Notes under the pieces: model-generated
Told to the model about the DNA's origin: nothing
The model's input: only the letters and a program-made list of their open reading frames with translations
The model's database searches: none
Made by a program: the position numbers and the translations under genes
Source of the DNA: Euonymus europaeus
Lineage: Eukaryota > Streptophyta > Magnoliopsida > Celastrales > Celastraceae
NCBI GenBank assembly: GCA_963580455.1
Contig: OY756960.1
Location: 21,573,238 to 21,637,237 of the forward strand
Length of the DNA stretch: 64,000 nucleotides
Direction: 5' to 3'
Part shown: positions 10,407 through 21,200 of the stretch, piece by piece
Numbering within the stretch: the first letter of the stretch is position 1
How the letters are laid out: the number at the start of each line of letters is the position of its first letter

Positions 10407-10514
10407 TCAGGAAGGCTACCACCGGGTCCGGTCGCTTTGCCAATAGTCGGAAACCTACTTGTCCTTGGTGACACACCCCACATCTCCCTTGACAAGCTTG
10501 CCAATATTCAGGGT
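10407..10514 (+). pseudogene. Cytochrome P450 N-terminal fragment
   Basis: Thirty-six codons read SGRLPPGPVALPIVGNL then LVLGDTPHISLDKLANIQG. This is the proline hinge and first conserved block of a microsomal plant P450; the GD-PH-SL-LA-I-G pattern is most like the CYP76 family. The membrane anchor upstream is not recognisable, and after IQG the frame leaves P450 similarity and stops. The K-helix ExxR, PERF and heme-binding FxxGxRxCxG motifs are all missing. It is an isolated fragment of about 7% of a P450 and cannot code for an enzyme. Confidence 0.75.
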
Positions 10515-11174
10515 ATTTGTGCTGTGGATTATTTTTCTAGTTCCAGTAATGGGGATGTGGACTTGAATCAATGAACTCATATTGTTGAACACACCAAGTT
10601 CTGGTACGTTGGAATATGAAGAAATCCGGAAACATGAAGAAATCCGGAAACGTTAAGGACCTAGGATTGAAGATTCATTTCCGCTGTGTGCATAGCATGT
10701 CTGAATATATTGGCGAAAAATTAAAGGTTGAATCAATCAGGGATGCATTGCTGTGTGCAGATCATGTGCAGACGTGGTAGCTCAAGACATGTCGTAGCTG
10801 CTGAGCTCAGAGCATGTTCAAGCATGTCAAACATTATAAGTTCTCTTGGAGTGGAGATTCAAGATTTGGCATCCTTGATGATGATTGATGAAAGCTTGAA
10901 CTAAATCCAGAAACTTGAAGAGTTTTCGCCGTTGAGGCTTGCTTGCTTCGCCTAAGAAGAAGTGAGAGGGTTTTACTGTATATCCCAAAGTAAACTATTT
11001 GATCCTTTTATGCATGGAGGGTATACTTGGAGGAGAGTGAGATAAACAAAGCCAGATACATAACCAAGATGTCCGTCCTTGTTACATCATTGCTTCATGT
11101 GGCACTTGTTACAAGTCCCAATATCTCTCTTCTCCAAACTCATACAGGCATGTAGAACCACTTATTGTACAAGG
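10515..11174. other. Intergenic, no gene seen
   Basis: No coding sequence. ATGAAGAAATCCGGAAAC is repeated in tandem at 10616-10651. The 10690-10900 stretch resembles LTR leader sequence but no ends could be defined. Confidence 0.45.
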
Positions 11175-11810
11175 ATAATAGCCTTGGTAGAAAATGACAG
11201 CAAAAATTTTCAATGACTTTACGATGAGCCTTCTTGTGAGTTAGATGGCTTTTGGTATTTTTCTGAGATTGACATAAGAATCACATGCCCCGTCTCAGTT
11301 TCCAGAGCCGAGCCTGAAACGCCTATTGAGATGCTAATATCTGTGATTGCTAAGGTCGGAGCATCATTAACACTGTCTCCAATCATAAAAGTTCGCCCTT
11401 CCTCCTTAAATCCTTCAATAATCTTAGCCTTGTCTTCAGGAAGTAGTCCAGCATGAACCAAATCTAGGGCATTGTAAGGCTGTAAATTATATGTGATAAG
11501 ATGTCTGAATTCGTAAGCCTGTCTGCAGGAAATAGAATGTATATCGATGAAGTTTTGGATCAAACCAAAGCATTTCAGATGAAATTTGTTGGCTTGTCTA
11601 GTGATTATAAAAACACTGTTATGCTGATTTTATTCATTTATCCGTGTCCATAACATAAAACAGGCGATGCAGAAAAATGTGCAAAATGTATTGAATAAAA
11701 TGACTAAAATCATGCCAAAGACATGTAGAGCTTCGGATTTGGTGTGTACCTGCTCTTGTCGCTGCTGCATGACTATCTCCAGTAAGCATAGCAGTCTTAA
11801 TTCCCAGTGA
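11175..11810 (-). pseudogene. P1B-type heavy-metal ATPase (HMA) relic
   Basis: Two remnants of adjacent HMA exons lie on the minus strand. 11810-11750 reads SLGIKTAMLTGDSHAAATRA and ends at a CAG|GTAC donor. 11490-11219 reads [20 protein letters not shown], then [20 protein letters not shown] and [16 protein letters not shown]. These are the P-domain and hinge of Zn/Cd ATPases such as HMA2-HMA4. The invariant hinge GDGVNDAP is GDSVNDAP here (Gly to Ser). After VILMS the frame shifts: the expected NDIRKIPKAI continues in another frame as LRKIPKAI followed by a stop. The nucleotide-binding DKTGT part and all membrane helices upstream are absent. It is a dead fragment. Confidence 0.82.
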
Positions 11811-14477
11811 ATGCTATGACTAAAAATCTTACACTTTAGAATCAGAGTCCAAACTTTTTAACGCATCTGATTGATATATATGGGGTCGACATGTGACAAA
11901 ATTTGGCCTAGCGATGGCCTGCTCCTCCTAACTTATGCGAGATGCTCCTTATAACTAATGCAAGGTGCATAATTCAATTCCATCTCCCTCCCAATCGTCT
12001 CTTACTTGAGTATCATGTCCATGATGTCCAATGAAAATCGATACAACAAGCTCCTTATTGAATTTGCTGCATTAGTACTCTCCCACTCCAAATGAGTATT
12101 CATGGAGTCATCCATGTCATCTCTGAATCTTCAGTAAAAGGTGAATGTGTGCATCACATGCTCAATCTAAATGGTTTACAAGCGAATTTTGTCGAACAGG
12201 TGCTTTGAGTTCCAAGTAAGATTGAGTGCCATGGCATATAATAGCAGGTTGAGGTAAACTTCATCTCTCTGGCAATGTAGGAGCTGTGCGTGAAAAATTC
12301 TGATGTCAGACTCGGTACATGTACAGAAATACTAAATAAAAAAAAAGCAATAATTTTAACGATGCCCTACAAAGGAAAATAGAAACGCTTGTGTGGGAAA
12401 TAAAGGAAAACTTCAATGTCTGGGCACACCACGAATGCACAGTCCAATGTTCCCATTCAAATACATTAAAGATAGAGGTGATAAACCGATAACCTTTTAC
12501 TCTTCCTGGTTAGACTACGATCAAACCACTTCCTTAAATCAAGATCCCAAACCAGCACTTGGAACGTGCATCATGAAATACAAATGAAAGTTAAGTCAGT
12601 ATCATAAGTACCACGGGACACCAAAGGAATGAATGAAAATCTGTCTTAAAAACAATACATGCAGACAAGCTCCTGAACATCCAAATGTTGGCGTGTTGAT
12701 TATATGAGTTTTTAAGAAGATATTCCTAAAATCATATGATTCGAATGGTTTCTCCATAAGATAGATCATGTTATTCATCAAGTCTCAGAAACATGATAAA
12801 CCAAGTTCAATGAGATCTGACCCTTAAAGCACGACACAGCCTAAGCTACTTATTTGCCCCATGATCATTGCATTCTAGGCCTATACATCTTTATTAGGAT
12901 ATTCTGTCTAGAAAGACACACAGTGGTATGAGTCGCGTGCATTTTGTGGATCCAACTCAGAAAAAATAATTAGATCTCCTTGTAAAATTCTGTAAATGGC
13001 ATCTTATGCACTTCCCATACTCAAAATCTCACATTCGTGTTCATAATCCAAGAATGCTTATATAGTATTTCGCAACGCTCAAACAATCACCATGTTACAT
13101 TCTACATCCCTTGATCCCTTCCCAGTCTCAAATCACAAGAAGTTCAAGCAAGTTCTGTGCTCTTCTATTAGTATTGACCTTCATTTAACTGGAATGCATA
13201 CACCAAGAAGTGCAAAATCTATTTTTATAAGATAGATGGATTGACCGTCTCCTGAAACCTATTTTTAGTCGTTACATTAACCAAAAAGAAGTCTTCCCCA
13301 TGGACATCATTAAAAGCTTCCAATAGAGATTCCAGCATGATACTATCTATGAAGATTCATATGACCATCAATCCAAGTTCATTTCAAAGTTCAATGTAAT
13401 CACTTGGAGCTTTACAGACACAGCAAATTGGAAAGTAAAAAAAAAATTAACTAAAATTATTCAGCTATATGATATTTTTCAAATTTTAGCAAAAAATGGT
13501 AATTACTCAAAGATTCAACAGTAATTTTGGATTGTGTTTATGAGGTTTTTGGGCCATAATACTGACACTCAAAGTAAGTCAACTTCACAAAAACCATGTC
13601 ATTGAAAAATAAAAAGATTGATGATCTTCTAAACAGAGAAATTGAATATATCAAGCAAATGCCAAATAAACATGGGAAGATGAAAAGATAAAAAATAATA
13701 ATTAAAGGCTCTTGTCTAACCTCTCGGGAGTCTGGACCAATATATCAAGCAAATACACATGGGAAAAAGAAAAGATAAAAAATTAATAATTAAAGGCTCT
13801 TGACTTACCTCTCTGGAGTCTGGACCAATATAACCCAATTATTCCATCAAGTTAACTCTTCCAGAAATGTGCACTCTCATACCTGCAACCACTTTTAAGC
13901 ATATCTTAAATATTTCTTATGAGTGCCAAGCATATCTTAAAAATTTAAGCCTAAACCGTTTAATCTCAAAATGCAAGAAATAGAACTGAAGTACCCTGTC
14001 AAATTCAATATCCAATTGGTCAAAGCAATCTCTTCTCTTGTCTGTAATGGTCATTAAAGTAACCAAAATCTAGTCAGTTTTTGATTTACAGCAGCCCTAA
14101 AATTAAAATGAAACCACATGATAGAATTCCATCCTTTAATTGAAATTCTGCCATTCCCGTGAATATTTGAGTAAATTGCAGCAAGGAATTGGTAACAACT
14201 GACAACAGCTAATCATTTTCATCTTGCAGAAAAGACAAATAAATCATCAAATTCAAAGAGTTAGGAGACCTGACAGAAATTAAAAGTACATCGAAAAGCA
14301 TATAAAAGATTTGCACAAAAATTCAAGACCTGACAGATACCTTTGGAGTTTTATAAAAACAAAAACAAAGGGTTAGGAGAAGGTTGTTCAAGCTAACCAA
14401 CCTGGTAATGTAATAAGTTGAAGATCATTAAAGGTCCAGAAAGAATCAGAAGTGCAGTAAATTTCTCTATTGCATCT
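11811..14477. other. Intergenic, no gene seen apart from a tandem repeat
   Basis: I looked for further heavy-metal ATPase exons (DKTGT, metal-binding domain) on the minus strand and saw none. The sequence is AT-rich with no supported coding region. The last 100-200 bases are probably the 3' UTR of the PPR gene. Confidence 0.5.
13647..13832. repeat. Tandem duplication, two units of about 93 bp
   Basis: Unit 1 (13647-13740) and unit 2 (13741-13832) share TATATCAAGCAAAT, catgggaa, aattaaaggctcttg and GGAGTCTGGACCAATATA, with small indels and substitutions between them. Simple local duplication, no coding content. Confidence 0.8.
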
Positions 14478-17064
14478 CTATAAACGATCGACATTTGGAG
14501 TGTAACCTTCTCTCTTCATCTCCTCATTTAGTAAACCAAACACTTCAAGTATCTCTATTGTTCGAGTATCTAAACTACTACCAGCATGGAATTCATAAAG
14601 TTGAGCATCAATCTCAATCCAGCTACAGCCAGGAGTCTTAGAAACTCCCTTTTCCCTCATCAATACCCTCATCTTCGCAGACTCATCCCACTTTTTCACA
14701 TTTGCATAAATCTTTGATGAGATTATATAGTTTCCAGAATTTAACGGCTCCATATCCAGAAGCAATTGCATCACCCGCTCACCAATATCCACATTCCTGC
14801 GCTTCTGACAGGCACAAAGCAGTACCCCCAACACAATTTCATCTGGTTTTCCAGGCATCTCAGCAACTAAATCCCAAGCTTCAGATAGGTGTCCTGCACG
14901 TGCCATAAGATCAACCATGCAAGAGTAATGCTCAATTTTGGGAATCAACCCGAATGAAGAGCTCATCGCATCAAAAATTCGACGTCCCTCAACAACCAAC
15001 CCCGCATGGACACACGCAGAAAGCAATCCAACAAATGTGATGTCATTAGGACGAGCAGTCTCCCCAGCCTCGGACATGCACTTGAAAAGCATCAAAGCCT
15101 CCTGAGCTCGCCCATGAAAAGCAAGAGCAGAGATCATGGCATTCCATGAGACCTCATTTTTTAGGGGCATTTCTTTGAAAACTCTTCGTGCATTGTCTAA
15201 GCTCCCACACTTCGCATACATATCAATTAATCCTGTGGCAACATAAATATCATGGTGTAAGCCTCTCTGCGAGGCATATGTCTCAATCCATTGTCCCAAA
15301 TCAAGGGCACCAAATGAGGCACAAGCAGAGAGTGCTTCTATCAATGTGATTTTATCTGGTTCAAAGCCGGCCTCTCTCATGACATTGAATACCACTATTG
15401 CTTCAGTAGACGATCCATTTTGCGCATACCTGTCATGTGGATGTTAATTCATTCAAGAATGTCAAAGAAAGAAAAGAGAGCAAAATATCCCAACAATTCC
15501 CACTCCTTCAAACACATTTTAACTCTTTTGTGATCTCTCGAGAAAATTTCAATTTTCAGAGTCCCTGAAGATTTGTTTGGAAAATCCACATCAGATCATT
15601 TTTTTAATACTTGGTGGGATCAAATAAGCATTCCTCCATCAAATATCATAAACAAACAAAATTCAGCTCATTCAGTTATTCCATCCTCACCCGAAAGATA
15701 AACTCTACATGATATGACAGAATAATCACATGAGCTCAAACTATATGTGACCAACTAAATGGACTCAGTATCAACATTAAGCATAAATGGTTCGAGTAAA
15801 TTAGGTTGGCGTGTTTGAACATTCGAGTATAATTGCTTACACAAGGCATCAAATTGGCAGTTGACTCTCCCAACTTTACAACAAAAATGTCTTGCCTTTA
15901 CTTAAGATTGGTAAGTTGCTAGAAGACCCAAGGCACAAGAATCCTAACATTCAACTCGATAAACATAATCTGGAGACGGATTCATGTATCATATGATATC
16001 ACTGTGGAAAGGAAAAAAGCAGAAAAGAACTGAGATTTCACTTGACATCAAGAATTTGAAATACAGCCCCTGCCACTAATCGAAAGCGGCAGTGCAAAAA
16101 CGAATTCATTAATCGTGTTATATGAAAAACATAAGAAATTTCCTTACCCTGTAATCATGGCATTCCAGATGACGACATCCTTCTTGGGCATCTTATCAAA
16201 GAGCCTCCTTGCTGATACCAAATCGCCACATTTTCCATACATGCCAATCAGAGCAGAGCCCATATATGAGTTCAGCTCCATATTATTCCTCATGACATAC
16301 TCCTCTATCCAACTCCCCAGAGTCAGATCCCCCAAGTCTCCGCATGCCCCAAGAACGCTAACCAAAGTCATCTCATCTGGCTCAAACCCATCCTCCCTCA
16401 TCCTACCAAAAAACTCCACAGCCTCCGCAGCATACCCAATCTTCAAGTACCCCGAAATCATCGAGTTCCATGACACTAAATCTCTATCACCAATTTCGTC
16501 GAACACCTTCCTGGCATTACCCAGTTCACCAAACCTCGCATACATAGTAATCAATGAGTTACAGACATGATCATTACCGTCCCACCCAAACTTAAACACC
16601 AAAGAATGTCCAGATCGGCCATGATTCACCGCCAAGAGATTAGCACACGCAACAAACAAAAAAGGGAAAGTAAAATTGTTGGGTTTCAGGCCAGAGAACC
16701 TCATCTGGTAATAAAATTGGAGAGCGAGAGAGTAGTTGTGCCACGTCTTAGCTAGGCCGCGGATCATGACACTGAATGCATATTCATTAGGTACAGGGAG
16801 ATGTGAGAAGAAAAGGGAGGCATAAGAAAAATCTTTGAGTTCAATGATTCTGTAAAGGATGAAATTGGGTTTTGGGATCGAGTTTACGACCATTTGATTG
16901 TGGATTTCTTGAATTTGTTTGAGCGATACAGATTGCTTTAACTGGAAGAGTAGTTTTTCAGTTATAATTTCCTTTCGTTGTTGTTTGTATTGGTGGTGGG
17001 GATGAGATTTCAAAAGCATAAAATAGCGGGAAGTAACGGGCAAAAGGTTTTTCGTTCTGTGCAT
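14478..17064 (-). CDS. PLS-class pentatricopeptide repeat protein, E type (At2g34400-like)
   Basis: Two exons on the minus strand, 17064-16148 and 15429-14478 (GG|GTAAGG donor, CAG|GTATG acceptor), give 622 aa. The join restores NAMITGYAQNG, a perfect PPR motif end. PPR motifs run from about residue 75 to 530 (for example DLVSWNSMISGYLKIGYAAE, KPDEIVLGVLLCACQKRRNV). The C-terminus carries the E/E+ block (GNYIISSKIYANVKKWDESA, KTPGCSWIEID) and lacks the DYW domain. Such proteins bind organelle RNA one base per repeat; E-class members mostly act in C-to-U editing with a DYW partner. Overall similarity, from memory, is closest to Arabidopsis At2g34400. The N-terminus is basic and would fit organelle import. 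It is transcribed away from the NRG2-like gene at 18226; the two start codons lie 1.16 kb apart. Confidence 0.93.
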
Positions 17065-17290
17065 TGCGAACGCATAGAGTAATTGTGAACTTGTTATTCG
17101 ATTTAAATGCGGACCATCTGGTAATGGGCCAGGACCCAGGCCCAGTGACCATCCAACGACAATAATTAGTTAATTACTGTAAATATTTGTTGTTTAGGGG
17201 ATAAATTGATATTCTACTCAAATTCGGGGCTATTTCGAAACGTTTTTCCTTTTCTTTTAAAGAGTCTTTTTGACCGTTGTTCTCGCAAAG
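17065..17290. promoter_or_regulatory. Shared divergent promoter interval
   Basis: The PPR gene reads left from 17064 and the pyrimidine-rich leader of the NRG2-like gene (CTCTCC repeats, about 17290-17345) reads right. Both promoters must lie in these roughly 230 bases. I saw no strong TATA box, usual for housekeeping PPR genes. Confidence 0.5.
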
Positions 17291-17406
17291 CTCTCCCCTC
17301 TGTCTCTCACTCACCAACCTGTCCTCTCCTCTCCTCTCCTCTCCAGCTGAGCTGCAGTTCATGCTTATTCACTTTATTACTCTCATAGATACACCAACCA
17401 GACCCA

Positions 17407-18095
17407 GGTATGTTATTGACAAAAAATTATTTACTATGAATTTTCGATTCTTAATTTTTGGCTTCAAATTTCAAGCTTTATCTTGATGTCTGATGCGGGG
17501 TTTTGTTCTGTCTATTTTCCCTTCTCACCTGTATTTCTATTTGTTTCTTCTTCTTCCCTGAAAATTTAATTTTTAGAATGGGTGTTAATGTATTTTGTAC
17601 AGCTTCTTTTTTTTTTTTACTTATTTTTTGGGTGTTTATTCATTGCTTTGCTCATATCAGTTTTTATAAAATTGATTTATGATCATTCAAGCTAGCTCTA
17701 ACTGTAGGAGTTGATGAGCTGCATAATATCATCTTCAATTGGAATCTGTTTCTTGCATGTATTCGAATTAGCCTTACATTCCATGAGAGTTGCAGGTTTC
17801 ACCTTGTGATTAGTGTAAAGAAAATTATTTTGCCTGCTTTATACTTTCATGATTTCTTGTTTCCTTCCCATGGTGTCATGGAAACCTTCATGGAGGGAGT
17901 TTAGAAGAATCTTCATTTCTTTCTGCAATTTTGCTTGAAATGTTGTGACTTGAAATTTTAGTAAAGAACCTAAAAGTAGAAATTATCTTCTTCTATGATA
18001 TATTGAATAAAGCTGCTGTGAGATTTAACTTTTTTAGGAAATAAATTTATGTTTTGATTTTGTTTTCTTTGATAGTTTCTTATGTTGGGCTGCAG
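17407..18095 (+). other. Leader intron of the NRG2-like gene
   Basis: A leader exon ends CAG|GTATGT at 17406/17407 and an acceptor GGGCTGCAG ends at 18095, before the start codon at 18226. The leader exon is CT-rich. Inferred from splice consensus only. Confidence 0.5.
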
Positions 18096-18225
18096 TTGGC
18101 AAACTTTTGTGAAATAGTTTTGGAAATCCTTATGAATCTGAGAGATCCAATAGCGCATTCGTGGGACTTCGGTTTTGATTCAAGCTTGAAAAAAATTTAG
18201 GCTGAAATATAAGGGGGAAAAGCAA

Positions 18226-21200
18226 ATGGGATGCTTTGCATCAAAGCTAGATGATGAAGAGGCAGTTCAGCTTTGTAAAGATCGTAATCAATTCATTAAG
18301 CAAGCCGTAGAGCAAAGAGCTCGATTTGCCTCCTGTCACTTGGCCTATATTCAGTCCTCGAAAAGAGTTTATGTATCTCTTTGTGAGTTTATTGAAGAAG
18401 ATAAGCCTCGCGAATTCCTGCTAGATTCGTTTATGACCCCACCACCATTAACACCGGTAAAGAAAGCAAGTCCTGGTTTCATATCAATTTCATCGAATTC
18501 CTTCACATTGGAACCGATTCTATCTTGGCCTAATTCAACATTAAAGGTGAATTACTTGAGATCGGGTGGGAATTCGGCTGTTTCAGTTGAGGAAAGACCT
18601 CAGTCGCCAGAGATTGTCCGAGTGGCGTCCTACTCACCGATGCATCAGTTTGGGGTTGATAGTTTTTTCTCAATGCAAACCCCACCAGTGAGTTCTTCAT
18701 TTTTCTCTTACTCCCCCAACAATCAGCCAAACATCCCTCCTCCTTCACCTCAAATTTTCCAATGGGATTTCTTTTGGAATCCGTTTTCATCATTAGATTA
18801 CTATGGTTATCCTACCCAGAGTAGTCTTGAACAGACAAACGTAGATGATGAGATTAGAGGGCTAAGACAGGTTTGAGAAGAAGAAGGGATTCCTGACTTC
18901 AAAGAAGATGAGACTGAACAAGAAGATTCTTATAACATGATAAATGTGACAGAACAAAGAGAGAAGAAGAACTCCACTTGCACTCAAGAAGAGAGAGGAA
19001 AGTGTAATACCAATTACAATAGAGAAGAAGTAATTGTTGAAGATGTCGATGAGGAAGAGGACGACGAGGACATAGATTGTGAAACCCATACTGATCAAGA
19101 GATTGATGAACGACATTCGCATTGTAGCTCGACTGTAGAGCTCTCCCATGTTCAGAATTCAGGACATGTCAGCAAGCAAGAGATTGTCCGAGTGGCGTCC
19201 TACTCACCGATGCATCAGTTTGGGGTTGATAGTTTTTTCTCAATGCAAACCCCACCAGTGAGTTCTTCATTTTTCTCTTACTCCCCCAACAATCAGCCAA
19301 ACATCCCTCCTCCTTCACCTCAAATTTTCCAATGGGATTTCTTTTGGAATCCGTTTTCATCATTAGATTACTATGGTTATCCTACCCAGAGTAGTCTTGA
19401 ACAGACAAACGTAGATGATGAGATTAGAGGGCTAAGACAGGTTTGAGAAGAAGAAGGGATTCCTGACTTCAAAGAAGATGAGACTGAACAAGAAGATTCT
19501 TATAACATGATAAATGTGACAGAACAAAGAGAGAAGAAGAACTCCACTTGCACTCAAGAAGAGAGAGGAAAGTGTAATACCAATTACAATAGAGAAGAAG
19601 TAATTGTTGAAGATGTCGATGAGGAAGAGGACGACGAGGACATAGATTGTGAAACCCATACTGATCAAGAGATTGATGAACGACATTCGCATTGTAGCTC
19701 GACTGTAGAGCTCTCCCATGTTCAGAATTCAGGACATGTCAGCAAGCAAGAGATTGTCCGAGTGGCGTCCTACTCACCGATGCATCAGTTTGGGGTTGAT
19801 AGTTTTTTCTCAATGCAAACCCCACCAGTGAGTTCTTCATTTTTCTCTTACTCCCCCAACAATCAGCCAAACATCCCTCCTCCTTCACCTCAAATTTTCC
19901 AATGGGATTTCTTTTGGAATCCGTTTTCATCATTAGATTACTATGGTTATCCTACCCAGAGTAGTCTTGAACAGACAAACGTAGATGATGAGATTAGAGG
20001 GCTAAGACAGGTTTGAGAAGAAGAAGGGATTCCTGACTTCAAAGAAGATGAGACTGAACAAGAAGATTCTTATAACATGATAAATGTGACAGAACAAAGA
20101 GAGAAGAAGAACTCCACTTGCACTCAAGAAGAGAGAGGAAAGTGTAATACCAATTACAATAGAGAAGAAGTAATTGTTGAAGATGTCGATGAGGAAGAGG
20201 ACGACGAGGACATAGATTGTGAAACCCATACTGATCAAGAGATTGATGAACGACATTCGCATTGTAGCTCGACTGTAGAGCTCTCCCATGTTCAGAATTC
20301 AGGACATGTCAGCAAGCAAGAGATTGTCCGAGTGGCGTCCTACTCACCGATGCATCAGTTTGGGGTTGATAGTTTTTTCTCAATGCAAACCCCACCAGTG
20401 AGTTCTTCATTTTTCTCTTACTCCCCCAACAATCAGCCAAACATCCCTCCTCCTTCACCTCAAATTTTCCAATGGGATTTCTTTTGGAATCCGTTTTCAT
20501 CATTAGATTACTATGGTTATCCTACCCAGAGTAGTCTTGAACAGACAAACGTAGATGATGAGATTAGAGGGCTAAGACAGGTTTGAGAAGAAGAAGGGAT
20601 TCCTGACTTCAAAGAAGATGAGACTGAACAAGAAGATTCTTATAACATGATAAATGTGACAGAACAAAGAGAGAAGAAGAACTCCACTTGCACTCAAGAA
20701 GAGAGAGGAAAGTGTAATACCAATTACAATAGAGAAGAAGTAATTGTTGAAGATGTCGATGAGGAAGAGGACGACGAGGACATAGATTGTGAAACCCATA
20801 CTGATCAAGAGATTGATGAACGACATTCGCATTGTAGCTCGACTGTAGAGCTCTCCCATGTTCAGAATTCAGGACATGTCAGCAAGCAAGAGATTGTCCG
20901 AGTGGCGTCCTACTCACCGATGCATCAGTTTGGGGTTGATAGTTTTTTCTCAATGCAAACCCCACCAGTGAGTTCTTCATTTTTCTCTTACTCCCCCAAC
21001 AATCAGCCAAACAAGCATGTCAGAGGTCATTAATGATCTTGAAGCTCAGTTCACAATAACTTGTAATTCAACCAATGAAGTCTTCTCATTGTTGGAGGCT
21101 ACCAGGGCTCAGTACTCATCAACCTCAAATGAACTCACAGGTTTCACAAATTCTAAATTACTGGTTTTGTTTATTCTGCCTATTCTCAGATAGACTTCTT

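Noticed and set aside
10250..10504. 84-aa minus-strand frame
   Set aside because: It is the antisense of the P450 fragment; the plus strand carries the recognisable LPPGP hinge.
11820..14470. Upstream exons of the HMA gene
   Set aside because: I looked for DKTGT, metal-binding and membrane-helix exons on the minus strand and found none.
18862..20859. Recurring 95-aa and 64-aa minus-strand frames in the array
   Set aside because: They are antisense shadows of the DUF630/632 repeat unit and repeat only because the DNA does.
18609..21012. Regular repeats that could be taken for a CRISPR array
   Set aside because: Units are 570 bp, contiguous, without spacers, and lie within a eukaryotic coding exon.
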